Assembly (NCBI GenBank): GCA_963575745.1
Contig: CAUYUJ010001405.1
Location: 1 to 64,000, forward strand
From: Prorocentrum cordatum
Lineage: Eukaryota > Sar > Dinophyceae > Prorocentrales > Prorocentraceae
Length of the DNA: 64,000 nt
Direction of reading: 5' to 3'
Shown here: positions 35,230 to 45,543 of the stretch, piece by piece
Position numbering within the stretch: position 1 is the first letter of the stretch
Layout: every line of letters starts with the position of its first letter
The notes under the pieces: model-generated
What the model saw: only the letters and a program-made list of their open reading frames with translations
Database searches by the model: none
What the model was told of the DNA's origin: nothing
Translations under genes and position numbers: made by a program

Positions 35230-36915
35230 ATTGACTGGGGCCCCAAACCCTACAATGACCCTGCAAAGACCCAGCATTGACCCTGCAAACACCCTGCAAT
35301 GTCCAACCTCCTTCCTACCCTGCTTGGGAGGTTGACCTCCCCCCTCCCTGGGCGTGACTCATAGCAGCGTCCAAGATGGTCCAAGACGGCTCCAAAAGGT
35401 CCGACGTCTTGCTCAACGCCGCGTTCGCGGTAACGACCGTCAGTGCCCCCGACAGCCTTGGAGCCGCGCTCGGCAGGCGATTCCCGTGTAACCCAAGCCC
35501 TTGGTGTCGGCCAGCGACTATCTCGGCCCTGGAGCTGATTGCAGCGGCCGGGCGCGCGGGCGCGGCGGTCCGCGACCCCGAAAACCTTGGCGCGCCCAGA
35601 GAAGGACTGGGGCGTCGCGAAAAAAACTCCAGCCGGGGACGTCGACGCGCTGAACAAGCTGCCTCGTGGGCAGATCCGGTGGGGGCCCCTCCTCGGCGAG
35701 ACGCTTGGCGAGTGCGCCAGGCGGCTCCAGCATGGGCTTGGGTCCTCTTTCGCCAATGGTTGGCGCAATATCTGCGGGGCGCAAGGCGCGGGCAAGCAGC
35801 GCGCCACCTTCCGCCCTGGGGGGCGGGCGGCTGTCCAATGCTTGGTCTTTCTCCGCGGGCTCGCGGCCGCAGAACACGACGGTAGTGGTGTGCGCCGAAC
35901 GAGAGGGCGTCGTGCTGCCGCGGGGCCAGCGCGGGCGGCTGCGCGAGGCTACGGCTGGAGCCCGTTGTCCCTGGTCGCATCCGCTTCGCACCTGGATCTG
36001 GTACCTAGGTCGCCTTGCGCGCTCCGCCGCGACCTGCGCCGTGTTGTCTCGTTCATGCCTGGTCTTCTCTAAACGGCTTTGGCTTTTCGCCCCCCTGGTT
36101 CTTTTCCGCCCTGGTGCCCCGTCGCTGTTCGCCCTTCCCCATGCCGCGTTGCGGGGGTCGCGGATCAAAGGGCTGTGCTCTCAGAGCGGCGGCTGCTTGA
36201 ATAAGGGCCGCAATGCGCCTGGGGTTTTCGTTCCCGCGCATCGCGCCCGACTCCCGCGCTGCTCCGGCTTTTCGCCGCCCCGGTGCTCAATTTTTGGTCG
36301 CTCCCCCCCTGGCCATGTGCAAGGTGCCCTTGTTCACCCTGTCTTGCTCAATTGCTGATCGCCTCTCCCGTTGCCGCGTGCAGGGGGGCCCCTGGATCAC
36401 CTGGGCTGCGCTTTAATGGCCTGCGTGCTTGCGTCCGCGGACCAAAACAATCCCGCTCCTCTGGGGGTTCGCCGCCCCGAGACTCGCCGCGGGTCGGCTT
36501 GTCAGATGGAGCCAGTTCCCGCCCAGCCGCGGACGACTGGTTCATGGTGGCGCGGTGGAACACGGGCGCTCCAGATCCCCCCCTGGCCGCGCAACGCAAG
36601 TTCGCGGGCGCTCTTGTCGCGGTCCTGGAGAGGGGGGTCCTGGAGCAGTTGAAGCCGCCCGGTCGACCTTTGGCAGCCAGGCGCCCCGGCGGACCCCCCA
36701 CAGTGGCCGAGCCTTCCTCGGCAGCCTGCAGGGCATATTTTTGTGCTCCTCCTGAACGGCGTGCTCCTCCGTGGCAGCGTGCCCCTCTTGACCTGTGCCT
36801 GCTCCTCCTGAGCTGCCTCCCCGAATGTCGCCGGGGCTGGCGCCGATCCAGCGACAGCGGCAGTCGACGTCGCGTGGGCTGGGGTCGCGGCCCCCCCTGG
36901 CGCCGAGGCTATTGA
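35230..36915. other. GC-rich region without a recognised gene
   Basis: Several overlapping open frames exist on both strands. Examples are a + frame ending TAA at about 36915 that contains ADDWFMVARWNTG, and a minus frame near 35700 that contains GERGPKPMLEPPGALAKRL. None is recognisable, and GC-rich DNA here is open in most frames. Some may be exon remnants. Confidence 0.3.
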
Positions 36916-37279
36916 GTCACGCGGTTACCCACTGGCGGAACAATACAAATAAGCGCACCACCCATCCAGCGCCTCTCGCCCTGCAATGGCAATGAGAGGA
37001 GAGAAGCAAGACGGACAAAGAGAACATATAAGGACGAACTGATCACACACACACGCACACACCTGCCAACTCTCCATTTTTCCAGAGCGGCCTGCTGCGC
37101 TGGCCGAACAGCTGCGTTGAAGACTGGTTCCAGCACGCGTGCACCGCGCCCTGTTTTTGTCAACCCCATGACAACAATACCCCATATTTGTGACATGGCA
37201 GGCCTGTCGAGGGCTGGTCTGGAGGGGCGATGCACGACAGCCTGCGACCAACAAAAACAGTGACAATGTAGAAAGCTCA

Positions 37280-38165
37280 CATCACGCTGGATGACCATGC
37301 TCAAGGCAACGCGCAGCTTGCCTGGGGGAGTGGGGCCCAGGCGAAGGCTTCTCGACAAGAAAGGCTGTGAGAACTTCGATCCCGCGCGACGCAGGGTACC
37401 GGCCTTCTCATGCCGGCGCACGCTCTCGCGAGCCTTCCAGCGGCCTCGGCGCTGAATCCTGCGCAGATCCTCAAACTTCTCCAATGCGTCACGGCTAGCG
37501 CCACCATGACGAGGGCAATATGGCGTGAAGGCCACGGCCAGCTGCAAGCAGCGGCAGGCCATCTTCGCGATCGTCCCGAGCTGCGCCAGCGTGAGCCCGC
37601 CGAACAGCAGCCCTTGGCCCGCCCGCGCCAGCAGGACATCTAGGACGTTGCCGACGAAGCCTTGGCCCTTGGCGGCGTTGCTCAGGAAGACGGTGTCATC
37701 GAACGTGTTGGTCTCCGACGGGTCTGGCTGAGTCGCAGGTGCCACCGTCGCGGCCCACGGCCTCTGGGGGCCCGAGCGCGACGGCCGCAGGGCGTCGGCA
37801 CCTCGTGAGCCCAGCGCCTCGGACGGCCGGAGGTGGCCGTCGAAGGCCACGGGCAGCAAAGCCCCCGCCATCGTCGGATGGAAGTCGCGGCCGATGAGAT
37901 CATCCGCCGGTGAGCGTTGGCCTTGGCCTCGCCGCCCAGGAAGAGCGTAGCGCTCCAGGGTGGTGTCCGCCGCGCCTGCGTCGGCGAGGCTGCCGCCGCT
38001 GCGAGCGATGAAGTCGTTGAGCTCCTCCGCGCAAGCCGAGTAGCGCGCCGCCGTCGCCTGCCGTGCGGTCGCCCGCCGCAGGAAACCAGACGCCTGCTCC
38101 CGCGGCTGAGCCCGCGCCCGCCTGGCGCGGCCGCCTGCCCTAGTCCCAGCGCCTTCGGCGGCCAT
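37280..38165 (-). pseudogene. tyrosine recombinase with nucleophile replaced by His
   Basis: One open frame on the minus strand. An N-terminal DNA-binding-like region (YSACAEELNDFIARSGGSLA) is followed by FDGHLRPSEALG (catalytic Arg), KGQGFVGNVLDVLLARAGQG, YCPRHGGASRDALEKFEDLR (the H/R box) and IQRRGRWKARESVRRHEKAG. The family ends with a QRYEK-type tyrosine. Here the codon on the minus strand is CAT (plus positions 37410-37412), giving His. The fold is otherwise well preserved, but strand transfer should be lost. Confidence 0.65.
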
Positions 38166-38379
38166 ACCAAAGCGGCCGGTGCCTGAGCGGGCAGCGCGGG
38201 GCGCCGACCCCAGCGGCGTCGCAGCCGCCCGCGGCCGCCAGCTGTCGCTCCCAGCGGCGCTCGAGCTCTGCCCCTCTGCCTGGTCGTGCTGCTGCCGGGG
38301 GCGCCAGGGGCCGGGCGACGCCGGCGTCGGCGCGGCGCGGGCTCGGCGGGCAGGCGGCAGCGAGGCTGGTCTTCCACTC

Positions 38380-38705
38380 GCAGCGGCCCTTCACGACGAC
38401 CTTCCCCTGCAGCACCTCGCAATGCCGCCGACGCTTGCCCTCTCGGCCCAGCGCGGGGAACAGCGGGTGGGATGCAGCTATCCTCGTCGGCTTCTGGAAC
38501 GGCGTCGCGAAGCGGCGCTGGCACAGGTCGACGAGGGTCGCCGCTGCCGACCTGAGCGCTCTCGCCAGGGGTCTCCAAGTCCGAGACGCAAGCGCTGGGG
38601 TTCTCGAAGTTAAAATAGGCCCCCGCTCGCCGGCGCTCCTGGATCAGGCGCACCGTGATTTGCGCCGCCGACCACCGAGTGCACGGGGTCGCTATATGCA
38701 TGAGC
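38380..38705 (-). pseudogene. methyltransferase-like domain of the DIRS-like element
   Basis: Reads TPCTRWSAAQITVRLIQERR and AGAYFNFENPSACVSDLET, then in another frame TLVDLCQRRFATPFQKPTRI and AASHPLFPALGREG. A PC motif followed by FENP is typical of the DNA-methyltransferase-like segment that DIRS-type elements carry after RNase H. DIRS-1 pol has such a domain. Confidence 0.45.
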
Positions 38706-38725
38706 CAAACAGCGCTGGAGCGGAT

Positions 38726-39135
38726 TCATCGGATGACCACCTTCTGGACCTTCGGGTCCGTGGTATCGAAATGAAGGCCCTTCTTGAAGTCCATGGGGGC
38801 CCCCGCGCGCAGCCCCGCCTCGGGGGTGCCCCCAGTCGAGCGCCCCTCGCCCGAGACGACGTCCAGGAAGAAGCGTCGGCCCCGACGAGACCTCTGACCC
38901 ACTTGACCTCCAAGACGCGCGAGGGCGGGAGAGGGATACAGACCTGGTGGTAGACGAAGCCCTGGAGAATGTCCTGTGGCATGGTGAGCTTGAGATCCCT
39001 GAGGCCCCTGAGATCTGGGCGAAGAGCGCCCTGGAGAGGTCCCGTTGGGGTCTCGAGGTCCCGAGCTGGACATGGGGGTCGCGGTGGGCTCGTAGAACGT
39101 GGAGCTGTAGCCGCAGACGCCGAAAGCTCGGACAC
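38726..39135 (-). pseudogene. unrecognised conserved-looking segment between RNase H and methyltransferase
   Basis: Two frames read smoothly in sequence: MPQDILQGFVYHQVCIPLPP with SRVLEVKWVRGLVGADA, then FFLDVVSGEGRSTGGTPEAG and MDFKKGLHFDTTDPKVQKVV, followed by a stop at 38726. I do not know the family. The composition is more protein-like than the neighbouring shadow frames. Confidence 0.3.
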
Positions 39136-39329
39136 TGTAGTCCTCTGTGACTCCGAAGCTGTTGAAGAGGGAGACCTCGAGGAGGGCTCGGGGAGACCTG
39201 CTGGGGGCTTCGGGTGGTCGCTGCTGCCGTCTCGCGCCGCCTTCTTTTTAAAACCAAAGGCGGAAAGGCGGTCGGGGGGGCGCCCGGGCGGAAGGCGACC
39301 CCGCGGCCCGCGCTAGACCTGGCCAGGCT

Positions 39330-40060
39330 GGAGCACCCCCCGGTCCGCGGCCCTGCTCATATAGTCCGCCGCGTTCCGCGCCCCCTCGACGTGGCGCTGC
39401 CGCCGCGCGATGCCTGCTGCCAGCTTCAGCGCGGCCGCCCGTCGGTGAGCTCCCCGTTCGCCGCGCGGCCCTCCTCGAAGGCCAGGGCGGAGCCCATGCT
39501 GTCCCCCGCGGAAAGCAGCTCCGCGTCGTGGTACGGGGGGTAGCTGGCCGCCCGCGCCAGGCCCATCAGCCCGCAGCGCGCCTCGTAGTCTTGTATGCGG
39601 CTCGCATCTCGCCAAGCTCCTGCCACGACCAACTCCCGGCGCGTCGGGTCCGCGAAATTATCGGGCAGGGGCGGCGGTCGCCACCCCGAGTCGACCTCGA
39701 CCCGACAGCGCTCTGGCACAGGGCCACGCGGCCTGGCCCGCTCGAGCTGGCCATCCCGCCAGCCCTCGCTAGCGTCGCCGATCGCCAGGGAGCCCTTGAA
39801 GCCGTCGTGCTCCCGCTCCACGAACCTCTCGCGTCTGCTGCAGCAAGCTCGCTCTCGGCGTCGGCAGAATTCGTGGACCTCGTCGGGCGTCGTGTCGGTC
39901 TCCAGGGGCGCGTAGCCCTTCATGGGAGCGTTTGTCATGAACGCGACGGGGTAGGGCGGCAGCCCCCAGCGGCCCACTGCCATGACAAGGAGCGACCTGG
40001 CTACCCTCAGTTCGTGCAACGCGGCCGTCGGCAGCTCCCTGATCTCACCGAGGTCCTGCT
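39330..40060 (-). pseudogene. RNase H-like domain, DIRS-like
   Basis: Contains GDASEGWRDGQL (first Asp), SRIQDYEARCGLMGLARAAS (Glu), ELLSAGDSMGSALAFEEGRA (Asp) and, after a frameshift near 39430, RHVEGARNAADYMSRAADRG (His and last Asp). This is the four-acid RNase H pattern placed directly after RT. Confidence 0.55.
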
Positions 40061-40069
40061 GGGCGAAGT

Positions 40070-40990
40070 CTCGCAGGACGCGGAAGACGGGGGGCCCCAA
40101 CCCCAGCAGCTGGAAGAAAGAGACCAGGTGGCCCAGGACAGCGCGTATCTGCCAGCCCGCAGCCTTCCGCCACTTCAGGAGGAAGGTCAGGCCGCCGCAC
40201 AGTCGCCATATACGTTTTTGGCATGGGCCGAAACAAGCCCTGCGCGCCGTCGACGATAGCGCCCAGGATCGCCACCTCAGCGCCCGCGTCCTGCCTCTCG
40301 TGCCACTTCAGCCCCGGCAGGTCGAAGACCGCTGTCATGCGCTCGAGCCTGGCCTGCGCGAGGTCGCGCTCGACCCTGATGATGTTGGCGTTGTCGACGT
40401 GCGGGGGGTCCCCCACCATGCCCTGCTCCAAGCGCGCCGCCAGCACCTTGTCCAGCGCCATGGCGTCGCGGGTGCCCGCAGGGGACCTCGTCGCGCGGGC
40501 CGGCGTCTCGTGGCAGATCCAGAGAGCCCAGGGCCAGCCCGTCGCCGGCCCGCCGTTGGCCGGCCACGCGTAGTCGTCGGGGGCAGCCTCGACAAAGGAG
40601 CCCACGTCGCCGTCGTAGACCTGCTGCGCGCCAAGGTCCATCGCGCGGGCGCCCGGCACGTCGAACACGAACCGCTCGGACAGATGCGGGATCTTGAGCT
40701 GGTGGAAGCCGTCCTTTAAGTCGGCCGTGGCTGCGCGCAGGGCGGCGTCGTTCGAGCTCGCCGAGTAGCGTCGGCGCCAATCTGCCCCGATCTGCTCCGA
40801 CGCGAGAACCTCCACCGATGCCATGCTTGTCTGAGGAGGCAGCCTGTGGAACTGGTTGGGCTGCCAGCGATCGCGCGGAGGCGGTCGCCCTTCTTCTCGA
40901 CGAAGAACAAGCCCGCAATCGCCTTCTTCTGGCGGGTGGCTGCCACGGTCCCCACGTCGGCCAGGCGCCGCAGCTGCGCGAGCAAGCGCG
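40070..40990 (-). pseudogene. reverse transcriptase, DIRS-like
   Basis: Fingers: KKAIAGLFFVEKKGDRLRAI at about 40930, then a frameshift. Motif A: ADLKDGFHQLKIP at about 40715. Motif B-like: GWPWALWICHE at about 40530. Motif C: PPHVDNANII at about 40395, with the VDN form in place of the usual xDD; the preceding residue is His where I expect Tyr. A downstream LFRPMPKTYMA stretch resembles the thumb. All parts lie in the expected order on the minus strand. Confidence 0.6.
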
Positions 40991-40999
40991 GGTGGTTGG

Positions 41000-42060
41000 C
41001 GCGGACCCTCGGGTTCAGGAGGGGGTCACAGTATGGCTCGATATGGGGCTCGTCCATGAGCTCGTCGGAGTGGCGTTCCAGGAACCTCTCGGGCTCAATC
41101 AAAACTTGCCGAACGTGATCGGGGACGAGGTCGAACGCCTCCCGAGGCTCCACCGAGCCCTGCAAGAGGGGGGCCTTTTCCTGGACGAAGGCCTCGCGGT
41201 GAGGCGGCCCTCCTCGGAGTAGATGTTGCTGGGCTTGAGAAGCTCCTGAAAAGGCCTCTCTTGGCCAGGCGTCGGGCGGCGGCGGGCCATGTCGAGCCGC
41301 CGATCGAATCGCCCGGCCCAGCGCGGACTCCTGCGAAAGGGTTAGCGTGGATGTCTGACGCGCCGCCCAGGTCGGAGGGCGCGCGGCGCTCGCGCGGCAG
41401 CCGGGGCGCTCAGGCTCGAGAAGATGTCCTCGGTCGCCCATCGCGTCCAGCCCCGCTTCGCACGTCGGCGAGCGGAACAGCGGCCTGCCGGTCGCTCTCG
41501 GCTGGCCTCCTCGAAGTCGGAGGGCAGCGCCAGGGGGCAGGGGTCGGGCGCGCGACGAAACCTTCGGGACAAAACTGGGTGCAAAACTGCGGCAGCCGCC
41601 GAGCAGGTCGTTGGCCGCCGGGGGCCCTGCCTCCAGGATGGAGGCGGGGTAGAGCGGGCTGCCCCGCTCCAGGCAACTCCTTGTTGCCGCCACCCCCGCC
41701 GCCTCCGCCGGCAGACCGCTTGTCTTCGGCGTCCCTCTCCTCCGTGTAGACCCTTGTGTTCTTCGTGGTGACCACCTTCGTCTTCTGCTCCTGCGCGACC
41801 CGCTCGTCGAACTTGCGGTTGGCCGCCCCTCCCGTCTCGTCCAGCGCCGAGGCCGAAGTGCCCTCTAGGCTGGAGTAGTCGGGGTGCTTGGGATTCCGAC
41901 GAATGGCCCGCTGCATCTGCGCGATCCTCCTCGCGATGAGCTCGGCCCTTGCGAGGTTCGTGACGTCGACTTGGTCGTGCTCGATGAAGCGCCGCAACGC
42001 CTCGAACAGGGGCCGAATCGCGTGGGCCGCCGCGCTGCTGGGCGGCATCCCGCTGCTCGT
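41000..42060 (-). pseudogene. DIRS-like linker before RT
   Basis: Helical, charged stretch with LFEALRRFIEHDQVDVTNLA, RAELIARRIAQMQRAIRRNP and KHPDYSSLEG at about 42010-41870. A further frame change precedes PREAFDLVPDHVRQVLIEPE at about 41150. It is consistent with the conserved linker between gag and RT. Confidence 0.45.
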
Positions 42061-42802
42061 GGTGTAGTGGTTCGCGTGGCCAGCGATCCCCGGGCTGAGG
42101 CCCGCGCGCCGGTCAGGAACTCTGGCGGCGACTTCAGCCCGCGGAACGCCCGGTCGCTGGCGTCCTGCGGGCGGCGCGGCTCGATGGCCCGGCCCAGCGT
42201 GGCCCGCCGCGGCCCGCCTGGGCCAATCCGCCGGACAGGGCGCGCCCGAGGGTCCCGGCCCGGCCCCGAGTGCTGATCGCCCAGCCACTGCTGGTGGCGC
42301 TCCTCCAGCGCGTTCTCGCAGACTCCCTCGTCGTCGTCGACGTCCAGCTTCGCCAGCGCCACGCCCCGTGTTGTGCGAAGCGATACTCGGCGCCGCTGAC
42401 CGCCGCGTCGTGGGCCTGCCCGAACTGCGGATGAGCGGCGTCGGCGACCGCCCGGAGAGGCGGGGCCGCCGCTGCGCCGCGAGGCACCTCGATGCCCAGC
42501 GCCGCTGCCAGCGCCGCCGCCTGCTCCCAGACGGCCTCGAGCTCGCCCTCCTCGAACGGGTCGAAGGCGCGCAGCTGGCCCGCCGGGCGTCGAAGGAACG
42601 GCGCGTTCCTCCGGGGCGGCGCGACGAGATGCGTCGTGAAGTCCCCGAACTGCTCGCCGTGGTCCAGGGTGGCCCAGATCCAACTGCTGGCGCCCGCCGG
42701 CACGAGGAGGGCCCGAACGTGGAATTTGAACCCGTTCGGGTCGTCGAAGAAGTCGATCGCCACTAGGGCCTCGGGGATGTCGAGGCTCCACGCCATCGGC
42801 AT
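42060..42802 (-). pseudogene. DIRS-like gag-like region, frameshifted
   Basis: In a new frame from 42802 the sequence reads VAIDFFDDPNGFKFHVRALL, VPAGASSWIWATLDHGE, RNAPFLRRPAGQLRAFDPFE and EYRFAQHG. After a shift near 42365 it continues as VALAKLDVDDDEGVCENALE and ERHQQWLGDQ. This matches the conserved region that precedes RT in dinoflagellate DIRS-like elements. No zinc knuckle is visible. Confidence 0.5.
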
Positions 42803-42814
42803 CGGCGGCGCCTA

Positions 42815-43265
42815 GCCTGCAAGGTGGCGGGCGTGGCTGCCAGCTTCGCCTCGCCCTCGGAGACCGTCCACGGCCGGGCCCCCCCCGTGTCCAGCGGGCA
42901 GCCGCTGCCGTCGCCGGCTGGCGCAGCCTCCAGGCCAGCTTAGCCAGAGCGGCGGCCAAAGCGCCGATCGCCGCGCCTGCGGCGAAGGCCCCCGGCGCCG
43001 GCCCGGGCGCGGGGCAGCGCAGCTCGGGGCAGCTGGGGCAGACCGGGCAGGTCACCTGCTCCGGGCCGCACCGGCCGAGCTGCCTGCCCAGCAACCCGAC
43101 GATCTCCGTCGGCGTCGAGCAGTCTGCCACGCAGCTGCAATCGGGGCACCGCGGAGGGAGGAGATAGGGCGCGAGCGCGGCCACTGCCTGGAGCCCCCGG
43201 ATTGCCCAGTCCATCCCCTCGCCAGAACTCCTTGAGCCGCAGGGGGCCGCGGCAGACGCAGGCAT
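42815..43265 (-). pseudogene. DIRS-like N-terminal Cys-rich/membrane domain
   Basis: The first ATG on the minus strand is at 43265; another at 43214 starts MDWAIRGLQAVAALAPYL. It encodes a cysteine-rich stretch (CPDCSCVADC, CPVCPSCPELRCP) and then a hydrophobic segment (GAFAAGAAIGALAAALAKL) that could cross a membrane. I recognise this layout from dinoflagellate DIRS-like polyproteins. Similarity leaves this frame near 42815. Confidence 0.5.
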
Positions 43266-43499
43266 GGGCACATGGGCCACCCAGGCCCTTCTTTTTCTAC
43301 CGCTCTGAGAGGCTCCTTGAAGGACACATCGCTCCGCGCTGTCAGTCCAACCGTTCCATGCAAGACGCGAGCGGAGACATGTGTCCTCCTCCTCCTTCCG
43401 TCACATTTCCTATTTTCCGTGCTGGCCTTATCTGCGAACCCTCCCCCGTCCTTCTCATTACTTTTGCGGACGCTCATCCTTGGAAATTCCCTTGGTGGC

Positions 43500-44000
43500 C
43501 GCATGACGCATTTTTAATGCTTTCTTCTGGGTTCTGGGGGTTTCCTGGGGGCGCTTGGGGTGCTTCCTCAAGCCACCTTGCTGCAAACCACGGTCTGCCT
43601 CTCGACGGCTCGGTCACAATCTGGAAAGCTCCGGGGGGCGTCTTGGGGTCATCTTGGATCGTTATGGGGTTCTTCGGGCCATCTTGGGGCACTGTTCGGC
43701 CGTCTTGGGGCTCTCTTCGAATGCCTCTAAGCCCTTTCGGATGTTTTGCTACGATCTTGGGAGACGTTGCGGCCGGAAGATAGGAAAACCAAGTATCCCA
43801 AAGCCACACAAGAACCATTGCATGTGGAATACATCTTAAACGTCCTGAATACCGTCATCGGGCGTGTGGTGGGTCTTGGGCCGCTTGGGGCTCTCGCGGG
43901 TCCGTTTGGCCACCGTTTTGTCCGTTTTGGACCCGCTGGCTAGCAAAGGCGTCCATGAAGTCCGGAAATGCCGGGGGGCCCTTTGCAAGGGCGTCCAAGA
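43500..44000. repeat. CCAAGA-rich dispersed repeat, reverse orientation
   Basis: CTTGGGG-type steps (GTCTTGGGGTCATCTTGG, GGCCATCTTGGGGC) are the reverse complement of the CCAAGA family. 44060-44270 is AT-richer with TATG and CATG repeats and has no gene. Confidence 0.7.
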
Positions 44001-44339
44001 AGTCCCTGGGGCAACGGACCCGGGGGGCTGGCTTGGGGGTTGGTTTTCCCCTCGATTTGTATACACGTATGACTTGGAATACGTCGACCTCTCCATCTCA
44101 CATTTTCATATAACATGCAAGCAATTATACATACATCTGTATATGTATAACCATATGACACATATTATAAACAACTGTATGTGCATGTACATGTGCATGC
44201 ATATACATGTTTGCGTACACATGTATGTATACATGTTTGTATGCATATATCCGCCACCGTGCCCTTGAGGCACGAGTTGGAGTGGTCTCAGGTCCTCTGC
44301 CTAATCCCTGAGACCTCAGTCCCCAATCCTGACGGTTCG

Positions 44340-45010
44340 TCAGAAGGGCCCATACCAAAAATTGTAAAAATTCTTGAGGCGCGCCGAGTGGCCCCTGGGG
44401 GTCGTCGCATCTTCTCGCGTGACTTTTTCTGTCCCAGGAACGCTTCCAGAAGGGCTAACAAGGCCCCAAGACGCCCCCAGGACGGTCGAAGAGGGCCCAG
44501 GGACGCCGAATCATCGCTCCAAGACGCCCAAGATGGCATCAAGACGGCCGAAGATGCCCCGAAGACGCTCGACGAGGCCTCCAGGAGGCCTCCCAGGAGG
44601 ACCCAAGACGAACACAAATCATTCATGTTACAATCTTTTGTTTGAAGGGTTTTAGCGTTCTCGCCTTTTCTGCTTACCGGCGCTCCAGGACGGCCCAAGC
44701 AGCGCCCAAACTCGCCCCAACACGGCCCCAAATGCCTCCAAGAGGGCCCCAAACCAGCCCAAGAGAGCCTCCAAACGGTCCAAGCGGCACCCAAAACGGC
44801 CCAAGAAGCTCCCAAGACGGTTCGATCCGAACCGGCATTTCGAGCTCTCGGCCTCGACAGGCCTCCAGGAGGCCCTAAGAGGTCCCCGAGAGGCCGCCAA
44901 CAGGCCGCCAAGAGGCCCCAAACCCCAAGGAGCCCCCAAAAGCTCCCAAAATGCCCGCCCCAAAATGCCCAATGGCTTCAAAACTGCCCCCCAGAGGCCC
45001 CCGGGAGCGT
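44340..45010. repeat. CCAAGA-rich dispersed repeat, direct orientation
   Basis: CCCCAAGACGCCC / CCAAGATGGC steps throughout. With the reverse copy at 43500-44000 it forms a loose inverted pair upstream of the Copia insertion. Confidence 0.7.
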
Positions 45011-45108
45011 TCCGAAGAGACCCTACGAAGCATCCCTGAGGTCTCTTACCCACAACCCAGGCCCGGTGGCGGCATGGGCCGACGGGCATATTCTTATTAT
45101 TGTTGTTA

Positions 45109-45113
45109 TGATT
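45109..45113. other. target-site duplication, left (TGATT)
   Basis: TGATT directly before the 5' LTR is repeated at 51291-51295 directly after the 3' LTR. Five bases is the usual Copia duplication length. Confidence 0.93.
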
Positions 45114-45337
45114 TGCGGCGATTTCAGGGGTGTCAGGTGCAATGTAGTCCAACCCTGGCTGACACATTAGGGTCCTGCGTGGTAGCATGATGTTGTAGCA
45201 GAGAGGCTTGTGCAGCGCAGTGTACAGCAGCACGAGCAGCAGCAGCTAGCAGCATGAAGACTGGTGATCTGTCGGTGATGCTTTGGCTCAAGTCAAAAGG
45301 ATGTTTCAATCCGTTCGGCTGACGCCCACTCCGCGCA
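45114..45337 (+). repeat. 5' LTR
   Basis: 224 bp, starting TGCGGCGATTTCAGGGG and ending CCACTCCGCGCA. It includes a 7-bp inverted repeat (GTGTCAG at 45130, CTGACAC at 45159) and TTTGGCTCAAG at 45282-45292, identical to the last 11 bases of the dinoflagellate spliced leader. I see no clear TATA box. Confidence 0.95.
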
Positions 45338-45355
45338 TGGTAGCCTGGAGCTGTG
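45338..45355 (+). promoter_or_regulatory. primer binding site (putative)
   Basis: TGGTAGCCTGGAGCTG begins immediately after the LTR. TGG is complementary to a tRNA CCA end; I cannot say which tRNA. Confidence 0.6.
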
Positions 45356-45543
45356 GTTGACACGATCGACGAGCTGTGGTTGACACGATCGACGAGCTGT
45401 GGTCGACACGATAGAGAGCGTGGCAGTGAACACGATAGAGGTCGTGGTCGACACGATAGAGAGTGGAGTGAACACGATAGAGGTCGTGGACACGATAGAG
45501 AGTGTTGTGAACACGATAGAGATCGTGGACACGATAGAGAGTG
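45348..45543 (+). repeat. leader tandem repeats (ACACGAT motif)
   Basis: Nine copies of a 19-23 base unit built on GACACGATAGAGAG / GAACACGATAGAGGTCGTGG lie between the primer binding site and the ATG. Several contain in-frame TAG stops (for example 45535-45537), which fixes the translation start at or after 45541. Confidence 0.85.

Larger units (their letters stand above)
37270..43265 (-). mobile_element. decayed DIRS-like tyrosine-recombinase retroelement
   Basis: On the minus strand the modules follow the order expected for a DIRS-type element: Cys-rich/membrane N-terminus, gag-like region, RT with a VDN motif, RNase H, methyltransferase-like region and tyrosine recombinase. Coding continuity is lost in several frameshifts, and key residues are changed in RT motif C and the recombinase nucleophile. 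I did not find its terminal repeats; 36916-37269 and 43281-43500 show no obvious matching ends. It is probably a non-functional genomic copy. Confidence 0.75.

Noticed and set aside
45541-45543. GTG as the Copia start
   Set aside because: The next codon is ATG (45544), and an in-frame TAG lies just upstream at 45535. ATG is the simpler eukaryotic start.
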